From Candidatus Woesearchaeota archaeon (GTDB lineage: Archaea > Nanobdellota > Nanobdellia > Woesearchaeales > GW2011-AR4), in NCBI GenBank assembly GCA_018303625.1, contig JAGVXV010000001.1:1-56266 (forward strand): a stretch of DNA of 56,266 nt, in the 5' to 3' direction. The notes under the pieces are model-generated. The model saw only the letters and a program-made list of their open reading frames with translations. It was not told where the DNA came from and ran no database searches. Positions within the stretch are counted from its first letter, which is position 1; each line of letters begins with the position of its first letter. This document shows, one piece after another, positions 46,035-56,100 of the stretch. Made by a program: the position numbers and the translations under genes.

Positions 46035-47750
46035 ATGAAAAACCACGAGGTTTCTGAGCTATTGAACGAAATAGCTGATTACCTAGAGATTAGGGGGGAG
46101 CTTGTTTTTAAGATTCGCGCATATAGGAAAGCTGCTTTGGTAATTGAAGGCTTAAGCGAGGATATTGAGGAAATAAATAAAAATGGAAAATTGGAGGATA
46201 TCTCCAGCGTGGGGGAAGGGCTTGCAAAGAAAATAAAAGAATTTCTTGAAACAGGGCATTTAAGGTATTTTGAAAAGCTAAAGAAAGAGACTCCTGTTGA
46301 TATTGAAGCGCTGGGGAAAGTAGAGGGCTTAGGGCCAAAGACAATTTTAAAATTATATAAGCAGCTAAAAGTAAAAAACCTGAAAGAGCTGGAAAAGGCT
46401 GCAAAACAGAGAAAAATCCAGAAAATTGAGGGCTTAGGGCCGACTGTTGAAAAAAACATCCTGAAAGGGATTGAATTTGCGAAAGTTTCCGGAAAAAGGC
46501 ATTTACTTGGATATGCGTTATTCACGGCTGAAGAAATCAGAGAAAGGCTGAAAAAATTAAAGGAAGCAGGCAAGGTCGAAATTGCAGGCTCTTTAAGGAG
46601 AAGAAAGGAAACAATAGGGGATGTTGATATTCTGGTTTCTTCAAAGCAGCCTGAAAAAGTAATGGATTTCTTCACCGGCATGAAGGATATAGCTAGAGTT
46701 TTGGCAAAAGGAGCAACAAAAAGCACAGTACAATTGCATGATGGGCTGCAAATTGATTTAAGGCTGATTGAAGAAAATAAGTTCGGCTCTGCTTTGCTTT
46801 ATTTTACTGGTAGCAAAGAGCATAACATTGTCCTGAGGAAAATTGCAATAAAAAAGGGAATGAAGCTAAGCGAGTATGGAGTGTTTGACAATAAGACAAA
46901 CAGAGTTCTGGCCTCAAAGACAGAAGAGGATTGCTATAAAAAATTGGGATTGCCTTACATAGAGCCTGAGATAAGGGAAGATGATGGAGAAATTGAAGCG
47001 GCAATGAAAGGAAAACTTCCAAAATTAATCAATTACAATGAAATTAAGGGAGATGTACAGATGCATACAAAATGGAGCGATGGCAGCAATACAATTGAGG
47101 AAATGGCTTTAGCTGCGAAAAAATTAGGGCACGAGTACATTTGCATAACAGACCATACTGGAACTTTGGCAATTGCAGGCGCATTAAATGAAAAAGATAT
47201 AATTAGGCAGAGAAAAGAAATTGACAAGATAAATAAAAAACTAACTGATTTTAAGGTTTTGCAAGGGGTTGAGGTCAACATAAAATCTGATGGCAGCCTT
47301 GACATGAAAAATCATGTTTTAAAAGAGCTTGATGTGGTTGTAGCTTCAATTCATTCCGGCTTTAAAAATCCGAAAGAGAAAATAACCGAAAGGCTTGTTA
47401 AAGCAATGGAAAATGAGAATGTTGATTTTATAGCGCATCCTACTGGAAGGCTGATAAACAAGAGGCCTGCTTATGACATGGATTTTGAGAAGGTTTTTGG
47501 GAAAGCAAAGGAAACAAAAACTTTATTGGAGATAAACTCATTTCCTGAAAGGCTGGACTTGAATGATGCCCATGCAAGGGCTGCAATCAAAGCAGGGGTT
47601 AAATTAATAATAAATACAGATGCTCATAACTCAGACCAGCTGCAGTTTATAAGATTAGGCATTGCAACAGCAAGAAGAGGGTGGGCAACAAAGAACGATG
47701 TCATCAACACAAGAGGATTGAAGGATATGGTGAAGATGCTGAAGAAATAA
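46035..47750 (+). CDS. polX: DNA polymerase X with PHP domain
   Basis: GSLRRRKETIGDVDILVSS; VQMHTKWSDGSNTIEEM; LIINTDAH. Confidence 0.95.
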   Translation: MKNHEVSELLNEIADYLEIRGELVFKIRAYRKAALVIEGLSEDIEEINKNGKLEDISSVGEGLAKKIKEFLETGHLRYFEKLKKETPVDIEALGKVEGLGPKTILKLYKQLKVKNLKELEKAAKQRKIQKIEGLGPTVEKNILKGIEFAKVSGKRHLLGYALFTAEEIRERLKKLKEAGKVEIAGSLRRRKETIGDVDILVSSKQPEKVMDFFTGMKDIARVLAKGATKSTVQLHDGLQIDLRLIEENKFGSALLYFTGSKEHNIVLRKIAIKKGMKLSEYGVFDNKTNRVLASKTEEDCYKKLGLPYIEPEIREDDGEIEAAMKGKLPKLINYNEIKGDVQMHTKWSDGSNTIEEMALAAKKLGHEYICITDHTGTLAIAGALNEKDIIRQRKEIDKINKKLTDFKVLQGVEVNIKSDGSLDMKNHVLKELDVVVASIHSGFKNPKEKITERLVKAMENENVDFIAHPTGRLINKRPAYDMDFEKVFGKAKETKTLLEINSFPERLDLNDAHARAAIKAGVKLIINTDAHNSDQLQFIRLGIATARRGWATKNDVINTRGLKDMVKMLKK

Positions 47751-47837
47751 GCCGCAACCCGCAATCTTTTTATATAAGCTGCAAATATTTCCTGCTATAC
47801 TCACTTGCATAAATTATTGAGCAATAGATGCTCGTTC

Positions 47838-47890
47838 GTAATAAGCAAAGCACAATTTTTATACTCAAATATTTGTGTGCTTTGCTATAT
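47838..47890. repeat. Intergenic hairpin element, family 1 copy C (gapA leader)
   Basis: TAATAA-GCAAAGCACA (47845-47854)/TGTGCTTTGC (47876-47885)-TATA. Confidence 0.7.
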
Positions 47891-47909
47891 TCAACAAAAG
47901 GGTGGCTTT

Positions 47910-48902
47910 ATGGTAAATGTTGCAATAAACGGGTTCGGAAGAATAGGAAGATTAGTTCTTCGAGCAGGCATAAAAGACAAAGGCATAAACTGGGTTGCAG
48001 TCAATGACGTTACAGATGCAAAGACTTTGGCGCATCTTTTTAAGTACGATTCTGTCCATGGAAGGTTTGAAGGAGAAGTTGAGCATACAGATGATTCTTT
48101 AATAATAGACGGCAAAAAAATAAAGGTGCTTTCAGTCCTGGACCCGTTAAAATTGCCCTGGAAAGGTATGAAAATTGATGTTGTCGTTGAAAGCACTGGC
48201 AAATTCACTGACAGGGAAGGCGCGCAGCAGCACCTTAATGCCGGCGCCAAAAAAGTCCTGATAAGCGCTCCTGCAAAGAATCCGGACATAACTATTGTAA
48301 TTGGGGTTAATGACAAAATGTACGACAGTAAAAAGCATAATATTGTTTCAAATGCTTCATGCACGACTAACTGCCTGGCTCCTATTGTAAAAATACTGCA
48401 CGACAATTTCAAAGTTAAAAGGGGATTTATGACAACGATACATGCCTATACAGCAGACCAAAGGCTTGTTGATGCGCCCCATAAGGATTTGCGAAGGGCG
48501 AGGCATGCAGCTTTATCCATAATACCGACAACTACAGGAGCGGCTAAGGCAGTTGCAGAAGTGATTCCCGAGCTTAAGGGAAAGCTTGATGGCTTGGCAT
48601 TTAGGGTTCCTGTTCCAACAGGCTCTGTCACGGATTTTGTATGCGAATTGGAGAAAAATGCTACAAAAGAGGAAATAAACAAGGCTTTTGAAAATGCCGC
48701 AAACAAGCTCAAAGGCGTTGTCGAGTATTCAGTTGAGCCGTTGGTATCTTCAGATATTGTAACAGACCCAAACTCCTCAATTTTTGACTCAGAATTGACA
48801 AATGTGATTGGCGGCAATTTTGTCAAGGTAATTGCATGGTACGACAACGAGTGGGGCTTCAGCGAGAGAATGGTTGACGTGATAAAGCTGATTGCGAAGT
48901 AA
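47910..48902 (+). CDS. gapA: Bacterial-type (class I) NAD(P)-dependent GAPDH
   Basis: [39 protein letters not shown]. Confidence 0.97.
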   Translation: MVNVAINGFGRIGRLVLRAGIKDKGINWVAVNDVTDAKTLAHLFKYDSVHGRFEGEVEHTDDSLIIDGKKIKVLSVLDPLKLPWKGMKIDVVVESTGKFTDREGAQQHLNAGAKKVLISAPAKNPDITIVIGVNDKMYDSKKHNIVSNASCTTNCLAPIVKILHDNFKVKRGFMTTIHAYTADQRLVDAPHKDLRRARHAALSIIPTTTGAAKAVAEVIPELKGKLDGLAFRVPVPTGSVTDFVCELEKNATKEEINKAFENAANKLKGVVEYSVEPLVSSDIVTDPNSSIFDSELTNVIGGNFVKVIAWYDNEWGFSERMVDVIKLIAK

Positions 48903-48963
48903 GTAGCCCCTTTTAAATAGTCAAAGTGGAAAAATTTAAATTCCCACAGCTTCTTCCTCGTTT

Positions 48964-49845
48964 ATGAGATTTAAAGTTGGGCTGTTAGGCTTGGGTTTGA
49001 CCGGACTTCTAAGCGGATGTGCAGGAGGCGTTAATATAGAATTGTACACCGATCCCCATAAATATATAGATTTGGCTGTTCATAGGGAGCGCGAAAGAAT
49101 TTATGAAATGTTCAAAAAAACAGTAAATATGACCCTTGCCCATAAGACAGATTTCCGGGTTTCAGAGACATTAAAAGATGGAAGCACAAGGGATGATAGG
49201 TATAGTAAAAAAGGTGCAGGTTTTGTATTGGGAAACAGGTATGTTATTTCTCTTCACGTCTCAAAGCCCTATCAGGAAGATCCAGAGTATATTAAGTCAC
49301 GAAATGTTGCCGGTTATAAAATCAATTCTCAAACCACCAGTATTGATGGTGTGGCTATAACATTGCTGGAAAAAGATGAGGGAGCAGATTTTGCCATATT
49401 CCATCTGCCTGAGGAGCTTTGCAGGAGATACTGCAATAACGGCGTGGAGCTATCAACAAATTTTAAGCCCGGCGAAAGGATTTTTTGGTTGGAAAATCCA
49501 GAAGCTTACGGAAAAGAATTGAGGTACGGGCGTATAGCCTCTTTGCCTGAAAGAATTGAGGTCAAAGGAAAGACCTGGAGAGCTTTCAGGGTAGATTTGC
49601 CATTTGAAAATGGAAGTTCGGGCAGCCCTGTCTTTACAATGTATGGCCAGTTGATTGGATTTGCGATAGCGCGCAAGAATGGCCAGGGCATAGTAATGCC
49701 TGTTTCAGGGTTCATGAGGTATTTAAATGTTTCACAGGAGGGAAACCGCCTTATAGCTGAAAGAATCAGTGATGAGGGGTTGGCAAAATTGAAATCAGGG
49801 CCGTTAGAGGAAAAGGTGCGCACAATTACTCCGACAACCAGATAA
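48964..49845 (+). CDS. Trypsin-like serine protease lipoprotein
   Basis: Lipobox LLSGC; NRYVISLHVS, GADFAIFHL, NGSSGSPVF (His/Asp/Ser arrangement). Confidence 0.7.
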   Translation: MRFKVGLLGLGLTGLLSGCAGGVNIELYTDPHKYIDLAVHRERERIYEMFKKTVNMTLAHKTDFRVSETLKDGSTRDDRYSKKGAGFVLGNRYVISLHVSKPYQEDPEYIKSRNVAGYKINSQTTSIDGVAITLLEKDEGADFAIFHLPEELCRRYCNNGVELSTNFKPGERIFWLENPEAYGKELRYGRIASLPERIEVKGKTWRAFRVDLPFENGSSGSPVFTMYGQLIGFAIARKNGQGIVMPVSGFMRYLNVSQEGNRLIAERISDEGLAKLKSGPLEEKVRTITPTTR

Positions 49846-49895
49846 AACCTGTTAAATTCAAAATAAATATAAATTTAGGGATTGCCCATTTTTCT

Positions 49896-50912
49896 ATGCA
49901 CAAACTAAAGCAGATTCCGGAAGACTTTATTGTGAAGGAGATAAGCCACCCGATTATTGACAATAACGGCCAATACGCTTATTTCTTATTAAGGAAAAAA
50001 AATTACAATACTCTGGATGCTGCAAGAAAAATCGCGGACAAGCTAAGAATCAAAGAAAAAAACATCGGCTTTGCAGGCAGCAAGGACAGGAATGCAGTAA
50101 CAGAGCAGAAAATATCAGTTTTCAGGGGAAAAAAGGATTTTGAGAATATCAATTTTAAGGATATTGAGTTAAAATACCTAGGCAGCGGGAATGAGCCAAT
50201 TTCTTTAGGCGATTTGGAAGGCAACGAGTTTGAGATAACAATAAGAAATTTAAGCAATAATGAAGCCAGTAAAATCAGAAATTCAGAAGGCAAAAAAATC
50301 CTGATGCCCAATCTTTTCGGTCCCCAGAGATTCAGCAAAAGCAACCATCTGGTCGGGAAGGCAATAATAAAAAAAGACTTTAAGAAAGCAGTAGAATTAA
50401 TTTTAGAAAGCAACAATGATTTTAGCAATGAAATAAATGAGCACTTAAGAAAACATAAAAATGATTTTGTCGTGGCATTGAAGAAAGTCCCACTAAAATT
50501 AGTGAGATTATATGTTCATTCCTACCAGTCTTTTATTTTTAACGAAACAATAAGGCAGTTTTTGGGAAAAAACAATAAAAATTATTTAAAAAATAAAAAT
50601 ATAAAAATAAAAAATATTAAAACTCCTGTTGTTGGTTTTGGGACAATATTCAATAATAAAAAAATTGAGAAAATAATAAATAAAATAATGGAAAATGAAA
50701 AAATAACCCCAAGGGATTTCATAATAAAGGCAATACCCGAATTAAGCCAGGAAGGCGCTGAAAGGAAATTATTCATCCAAAATAAGGGGTTTAAGGTGAT
50801 TGAGTTAGACAAAGATGAGCTAAATAAGGACAGAAATAAAATAAAAATAAGCTTTTCCCTGCCGAAAGGAAGCTATGCAACTGTTTTTGTTGAGAATTTA
50901 TTCAGGAGCTAG
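49896..50912 (+). CDS. truD: tRNA pseudouridine synthase TruD
   Basis: FAGSKDRNAVTEQKISV; NLFGPQRFSK. Confidence 0.93.
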   Translation: MHKLKQIPEDFIVKEISHPIIDNNGQYAYFLLRKKNYNTLDAARKIADKLRIKEKNIGFAGSKDRNAVTEQKISVFRGKKDFENINFKDIELKYLGSGNEPISLGDLEGNEFEITIRNLSNNEASKIRNSEGKKILMPNLFGPQRFSKSNHLVGKAIIKKDFKKAVELILESNNDFSNEINEHLRKHKNDFVVALKKVPLKLVRLYVHSYQSFIFNETIRQFLGKNNKNYLKNKNIKIKNIKTPVVGFGTIFNNKKIEKIINKIMENEKITPRDFIIKAIPELSQEGAERKLFIQNKGFKVIELDKDELNKDRNKIKISFSLPKGSYATVFVENLFRS

Positions 50913-51534
50913 ACATGGCCTTTACAGCATCTTCGAAAACTTCTTCAATTGATTTTTCGGCGTTGATATTTTTCAGCAATTTTTTTTCTTCGTAGTATTG
51001 CATCAAAGGCGTTGTTTCCCTTCTGTAAACTTCCAGCCTTTTTTTTACTGTTTCAGGCTTGTCATCCTCCCTCTGGATTAATCTGCCGCTGCATTTGTCG
51101 CAGATGCCGCTTTTTTTTGGCTTTAATGAGGTTATATTGAAGCCAGACTGGCATTTTTCGCAAACCCTCCTGCTGGAAACCCTCTTTATTATAACATTAT
51201 CCTCTGACTTAAGGTTAAGCACCGCATCAATGCCCGTTATCCTGCCCAGGGCTTCTGCCTGCTTTATTGTCCTTGGAAAACCGTCAAGAATAAAGCCGTT
51301 CCTGCAGTCTTTTTTCTGCAGCCTTTCATCGACAATGCCGATTACGATCTCATCGGGAACCAAGGCTCCCTTGCCCATGAAAGCCTTTGCCTTTTTTCCC
51401 AACCCCGTATTTCGCTGGACAGCCTCCCTGAAAATATCGCCTGTAGAGATTTTTGGAATGCCAAATTTTTTGGCTAAGCTGCCTGCCAAAGTCCCTTTCC
51501 CAACGCCAGGAGGCCCCAAGAGAATGATGTGCAT
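50902..51534 (-). CDS. adk: Bacterial-type adenylate kinase with zinc LID
   Basis: LLGPPGVGKGTLAG; LDGFPRTIKQAEAL; CEKCQSGF...CDKCSG. Confidence 0.95.
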   Translation of the reverse strand: MHIILLGPPGVGKGTLAGSLAKKFGIPKISTGDIFREAVQRNTGLGKKAKAFMGKGALVPDEIVIGIVDERLQKKDCRNGFILDGFPRTIKQAEALGRITGIDAVLNLKSEDNVIIKRVSSRRVCEKCQSGFNITSLKPKKSGICDKCSGRLIQREDDKPETVKKRLEVYRRETTPLMQYYEEKKLLKNINAEKSIEEVFEDAVKAMSSS

Positions 51535-51535
51535 T

Positions 51536-52003
51536 TTAGCCCAGATATCCTAAGTCTTCCTCCATAGTTGTTTCCTTGTCCCACGATTCCTTCATCTTCT
51601 TTACATATTCCAGCAATTCTTTTTTTATTTCCATCCATTTGTTAAAGGTATTCCCAATAAAAACAGCCTCATTTTTTTCGTCTGCGATTAAATATACCTC
51701 AATGGCTTCCCTGTCAAGCTTCATCAGCCTTTTGTACAGCGCATAAATCCTTGCCTTTTCCGAATCAGAAAAAAACCTTATTTCATGCATGGTGCTTAAA
51801 GAAGATGTGTCCGGCTGCAAAAACTCCTCCAAAAACTTGGCATAATAATCTATCTTGTCAGCAATTTTCCCGATTATGTCCCTTAGCAAAAAGGCGGTGC
51901 TTTCAATTGTGCTTATCTCAAATATAAGGTCAATATCCTTGAATTTAGGTAGCCTGTATTTTTTGCTCAAACTTTCGTATTCTCTCTGTATTTCTTCTGC
52001 CAT
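51536..52003 (-). CDS. Hypothetical helical protein
   Basis: Start at MAEEIQREYES preceded by GGAGG; avoids overlap with tRNA. Confidence 0.6.
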   Translation of the reverse strand: MAEEIQREYESLSKKYRLPKFKDIDLIFEISTIESTAFLLRDIIGKIADKIDYYAKFLEEFLQPDTSSLSTMHEIRFFSDSEKARIYALYKRLMKLDREAIEVYLIADEKNEAVFIGNTFNKWMEIKKELLEYVKKMKESWDKETTMEEDLGYLG

Positions 52004-52070
52004 TTTGATTCCTCCTTCCAAAATAAGCCTGCGGAAACACTTTTTCCCGGGCTTTTTTATTCGGTAAAAA

Positions 52071-52154
52071 GCCTCTGGCCGGAGTTGCACCGGCGACCTG
52101 CAGATGGCTTGTTTGAATACAAGTCTGCCGCAATAGCTACTATGCTACAGAGGC
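52071..52154 (-). tRNA. tRNA-Thr(UGU) with 12-nt intron
   Basis: Acceptor GCCTCTG/CAGAGGC, T-stem GCCGG/CCGGC, D-stem GCA/TGC, anticodon stem GCAGA/TCTGC, loop CTTGTA|TTCAAACAAGCC|A with CTTGT/ACAAG intron helix (BHB-like). Confidence 0.75.
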
Positions 52155-52204
52155 AAGTTCAAGGTTCTTTAGAATTAAAACTTTATTTAAATAACTTATT
52201 CTTT

Positions 52205-52831
52205 TTACTCTTCCCATCCATAAAGCTTGGGGTGGAACTGCTCAGGAACAGGCAGGTATGTCCTCATGTTCAGCCATGCCTTTACTTTTGATGCTATCCT
52301 ATAAACATCTCTCCATAACTCTTTTTCCCTTTTTTCCACATCCTGTTCCATAATCCTTTTTTCATAAATCTTCTGGAAATGCTTCAGGATCCGGTGGTTT
52401 TCCCATTGCCCTGTGTAGTCAGCCTCAATTCTGGCATTGAAAAACATCTCAAGCTCTCCCCATTGGGTGCGCATTTTTTTGCCCTGGTGCACTATCTCCC
52501 TTTCCTGCAGGTAAACAACATGCCAGTCTATGTTGAGCAAATCGCGGAAATAGCCGTGGTATTTTCCACTGTAGGGAGTTGCTCTTTTGGAGCGCCACCA
52601 CACCCACATTTCCTTGCCTCCGTAATGGATGCCTTTCTGAAAAACATTTTCAGAGTATAAAGTTTCAATGTCTGCATGCAGCTCAGAGCCTGGCGTCAGC
52701 TCACTCGTGTCAAAGCCCCACCATCCTTCCTCCATAAGCAGCTCATGCATCATAACATAAAGGTTCTTCAGCGAGAAAACATCCTTGTACTTAACCCTGA
52801 ATTCAGGAATTTGCGTTATAATGTGAGGCAT
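52205..52831 (-). CDS. Hypothetical protein
   Basis: ORF with consistent composition. Confidence 0.6.
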   Translation of the reverse strand: MPHIITQIPEFRVKYKDVFSLKNLYVMMHELLMEEGWWGFDTSELTPGSELHADIETLYSENVFQKGIHYGGKEMWVWWRSKRATPYSGKYHGYFRDLLNIDWHVVYLQEREIVHQGKKMRTQWGELEMFFNARIEADYTGQWENHRILKHFQKIYEKRIMEQDVEKREKELWRDVYRIASKVKAWLNMRTYLPVPEQFHPKLYGWEE

Positions 52832-52900
52832 AAATCAGTTAATAAAGAAATAATTATATAAAGGTTTCGGTTTTGTATACTAGTATAGAGATTTGTGTTT

Positions 52901-53878
52901 TTATTGGGATGCTACTGGTGTACGCAATAAGTTGTATTGCTTTAAGGTTTCCTCAAGCTTTTTTACGTTTGCATCCTTCATAGCATACAAAGGTGCTCTT
53001 AAAGTAGGATGGTCTATAAGCCCCATCATATATGCAGCTGTCTTAACAGGTTTCGGATTTGTTTCTAAAAACATTGCTGCTGATAAGGCTTCGGTTCTTA
53101 AGAAAAATAAATCAAGTACTGTGTCCATACTTACTCTTAAGTCTAATGCCGCATCTACATAGGCTCTGGTACCCTCAGGATCTATGTTTCCTAAGACGGA
53201 TATAACTCCAGATTTTACTTCAGGCTTAGTCTTGGCGTAACGAACAACACGGTGAGTTATGTTATCATCACCTGACCAATAACCAACTTTCTGTTTTACT
53301 TTCCCTAAATTTCTTAAATGCTCTATTGCATCATAACTTTCAGCAAAATGAGCAAATCCCGATGCTTCTTTAAAGCCAACAATATTCTCTGCTCGTTGGA
53401 GCATCTCAATTCTAGTATTGGGATTTATCAACACACCACATCTTCCAACAATATCATAAACAATTACCGGCAATTGAGTTGAATGAGCAACATCAGAAAA
53501 ATGCCTGCTAAGGTCATCTTGTGTAGGCTTGTTATAATAGGGGCTAACAATCAATAAGCCATTTGCACCTGCTTTTTCTGCATGCCTCGATAATCCAATA
53601 GCCTCTTCAGTGTTATTGCTTCCTGTTCCAGCTATAACTGGCACTCTTCCAGCTGCATATTCGAGTGCCAAATCAATTACTTGTTTATGTTCAATATGGT
53701 CTAATGTCGGGCTCTCACCAGTAGTCCCGGTGGCAATTATTGCCTGAACACCATTCTCAATCTGAAAATTAATCAATCCTCTAAAGGAAGCCTTATCAAC
53801 TTTTTCTCCATCTTTTGTGAATGGAGTAATTATAGCAACGCCCAAACCTTCAAAAGGCACATCAACCATCCAAACCAC
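52901..53878 (-). CDS. dapA: Dihydrodipicolinate synthase/aldolase superfamily (DapA-like)
   Basis: GTTGESPTLDHIEH; VIAGTGSNNTEEAI; VSPYYNKPTQ; VGFKEASG Schiff-base Lys. Confidence 0.9.
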   Translation of the reverse strand: MVWMVDVPFEGLGVAIITPFTKDGEKVDKASFRGLINFQIENGVQAIIATGTTGESPTLDHIEHKQVIDLALEYAAGRVPVIAGTGSNNTEEAIGLSRHAEKAGANGLLIVSPYYNKPTQDDLSRHFSDVAHSTQLPVIVYDIVGRCGVLINPNTRIEMLQRAENIVGFKEASGFAHFAESYDAIEHLRNLGKVKQKVGYWSGDDNITHRVVRYAKTKPEVKSGVISVLGNIDPEGTRAYVDAALDLRVSMDTVLDLFFLRTEALSAAMFLETNPKPVKTAAYMMGLIDHPTLRAPLYAMKDANVKKLEETLKQYNLLRTPVASQ

Positions 53879-53890
53879 CCTTAATATTTT

Positions 53891-54006
53891 TAAACATCAA
53901 AATTCCACTAATAAGTTTGTGGAATTTTGAGTGTGCTCAAAAACCACGTAGCACTTTTGCGATTAGCAACATGCCACCCTTCTATGAAAGGTGGTTTTTG
54001 ACAAAT
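53891..54006 (+). repeat. Structured element, family 2 copy 2
   Basis: Stem TCAAAATTCCAC/GTGGAATTTTGA; TCAAAAACCAC/GTGGTTTTTGA; shared GATTAGCAACATGCCACC; ends GACAAAT. Confidence 0.75.
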
Positions 54007-54110
54007 AACCTAAAAATCCCTCCTTCTTATATAAATTTTTTGTTATTATTGCAACATTTTCACTTTCTGATGGAAAACTATTAAAAACAATGCAGACTAC
54101 TGAAACCAAA

Positions 54111-55307
54111 ATGCTGATAGGAATAGTTGGTAAGCCAAGCGCGGGAAAGAGCACTTTTTTCAAGGCTTTGACACTGGCGGAAGTGGAAATTGCGAATTAC
54201 CCTTTCACAACCATAAAGCCGAACCATGGCACGGGATTTGTGAAGGTCGAATGCGCAGACAAGGACTTCAACACAAAATGCAACCCAAGATTCGGCTACT
54301 GCACCAACAGCAAGAGGTTTGTGCCAGTTGAATTATTGGATGTTGCAGGCTTAGTCCCTGGAGCGCATGAGGGGAAGGGCATGGGAAACCAGTTTCTTGA
54401 TGACTTGAACCAGGCGGATGTTTTGATACATATTATAGATGCTTCAGGCAGCACCAATGAGAAAGGGGAAGCTGTCGAGCCATTGAGCTATAATCCAGCG
54501 AATGACATTAAATTTCTTGAGCATGAGCTTGATATGTGGTATTTAAGGCTGATACAAAAAGGCTGGGACAGGTTTGCCCGGGGTGTAAACCAGGAAAAGC
54601 CGGAGCTTCACAAGGCAATTGCAAAACAGCTGAGCTCTTTAAGGGTGACAGAGGAGCTAATGAAGGAAGTAATTGAAAAACTAAGCCCTGATAAGGACAT
54701 AATGAAATGGGACAGGGAAATTCTGTTAAAAATTGCAACAGAATTAAGAAAGGAGACAAAGCCCATGCTCATTGCATGCAATAAGATAGATGTCAATGGC
54801 GCAGAGAAAAATTTTGAAAAACTGAAAGAGCAGTTCCCGGACAGGATTTTAGTTGCGTGCTCTGCCGAAAGCGAGCTGGCTTTGAAAGGCGCGGCAAGGG
54901 CAGGAATCATAGATTATATTCCCGGGGAAAGTGATTTTGCAGCCAGGGACAATCCAAAAATCAATGAAAAGCAAAAGGCGGCATTAGGCTTCATCAAAAA
55001 AAATGTTTTGGGGAATTATGGCTCAACAGGCGTTCAGGAAGTCCTTGACAAGGCGGTTTTCGGGCTTCTTGGGATGATTGCAATTTTTCCCGGCGGCGTC
55101 GGAAAATTGGAAGACTCTGAGGGAAGAAGGTTGCCTGACTGCTTCCTCATGCCGTCAAAATCAACAGCGCTTGATTTTGCATTCAAGCTGCATACAGATT
55201 TTGGAAAGAACTTCATCAAGGCGATAGATGTAAGGACAAAGAAGGCTGTGGGCAAGGATTATTTATTGAAAAACAGGGATGTTGTGGAGATTATAACGGG
55301 CAAATAG
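54111..55307 (+). CDS. YchF/OBG-family GTPase
   Basis: [47 protein letters not shown]. Confidence 0.92.
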   Translation: MLIGIVGKPSAGKSTFFKALTLAEVEIANYPFTTIKPNHGTGFVKVECADKDFNTKCNPRFGYCTNSKRFVPVELLDVAGLVPGAHEGKGMGNQFLDDLNQADVLIHIIDASGSTNEKGEAVEPLSYNPANDIKFLEHELDMWYLRLIQKGWDRFARGVNQEKPELHKAIAKQLSSLRVTEELMKEVIEKLSPDKDIMKWDREILLKIATELRKETKPMLIACNKIDVNGAEKNFEKLKEQFPDRILVACSAESELALKGAARAGIIDYIPGESDFAARDNPKINEKQKAALGFIKKNVLGNYGSTGVQEVLDKAVFGLLGMIAIFPGGVGKLEDSEGRRLPDCFLMPSKSTALDFAFKLHTDFGKNFIKAIDVRTKKAVGKDYLLKNRDVVEIITGK

Positions 55308-55691
55308 CTACTTCTTCCTGAACCTGTCAAAACTTTCCACTAAATCAATCATGTACTTGCCCTCTTCAAGCTTAAAGATTAAAGGCTCGCCTTTGAATAA
55401 ATGCACCAAATCCAGCTCGTACTTTCCTGGCTTTAGGACATGAATTGCCTCCAGGTCCAGAATAACCGGATGCTCCTTGTCAACCTCGCTTCCGATCAAG
55501 TCAAAAACGTCATCCTCGATCTGCTCCCTCTCTTTCGGCGTCAGCTTTGTTTCCTCAATAACTTTTCTCATCTCATCAAGCTTGTCTTTTTTTATGAAGA
55601 AAAACAGCCTTGCCCCGCAGGGGCATCCTGCAAGGATCTCTTTAGCCCCGTCATCATAGAAAGTGTTGCACTTGACGCATTGGTGTGGCAT
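55308..55691 (-). CDS. Archaeal Zn-ribbon protein (COG3364-like)
   Basis: CVKCNTFYDDGAKEILAGCPCGARLFFFI. Confidence 0.8.
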   Translation of the reverse strand: MPHQCVKCNTFYDDGAKEILAGCPCGARLFFFIKKDKLDEMRKVIEETKLTPKEREQIEDDVFDLIGSEVDKEHPVILDLEAIHVLKPGKYELDLVHLFKGEPLIFKLEEGKYMIDLVESFDRFRKK

Positions 55692-55693
55692 TT

Positions 55694-56086
55694 TTATTTG
55701 GATTTTCTCTTTTTTAAGGGCTCTTTAGCATACAGCTCAATTTTGTTAGGGTCTTTTTTTATTTCCTTGACAACTGTTGCAGGCCCTATTATGGTAAAGC
55801 CCTGCCTGTCGCCCAGAAGGAAGCCGAAAAAATTATTTCTTGCTTTTTTAAGGAAATCCTGCTCTTTTGATTCAGGATTTATAACTGCTAATTCAATGCC
55901 TTTAAACTTTGCTCCTATCTCTTCCATTGTTATCGCAATTAAATCTGTTTCCTCTTCTTTCTTCAAGCGGCCCTGCAGCAGGACTATCTTGTTCTCCTTT
56001 ACAAGGTCAATCAGTTTTTTAACGCGCCTTGCGCTTCCCAAATCCTCAATTTCATGGTAAGGCACGAATTGTATTGTTAAGGCCAT
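55694..56086 (-). CDS. DUF2073-like archaeal protein
   Basis: Between Zn-ribbon and Era-like GTPase genes, a conserved archaeal arrangement. Confidence 0.7.
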   Translation of the reverse strand: MALTIQFVPYHEIEDLGSARRVKKLIDLVKENKIVLLQGRLKKEEETDLIAITMEEIGAKFKGIELAVINPESKEQDFLKKARNNFFGFLLGDRQGFTIIGPATVVKEIKKDPNKIELYAKEPLKKRKSK

Positions 56087-56100
56087 TTTTCACCTCTTTT

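Noticed and set aside
46079-46726. Antisense ORFs opposite polX (and similar shadow ORFs opposite SUF, P-type ATPase and GAPDH genes)
   Set aside because: Low-complexity Ser/Phe/Pro-rich translations opposite well-supported genes.
33019-54006. Family 2 elements as hammerhead or other known self-cleaving ribozymes
   Set aside because: I could not find the conserved catalytic core motifs of known ribozymes in both copies.
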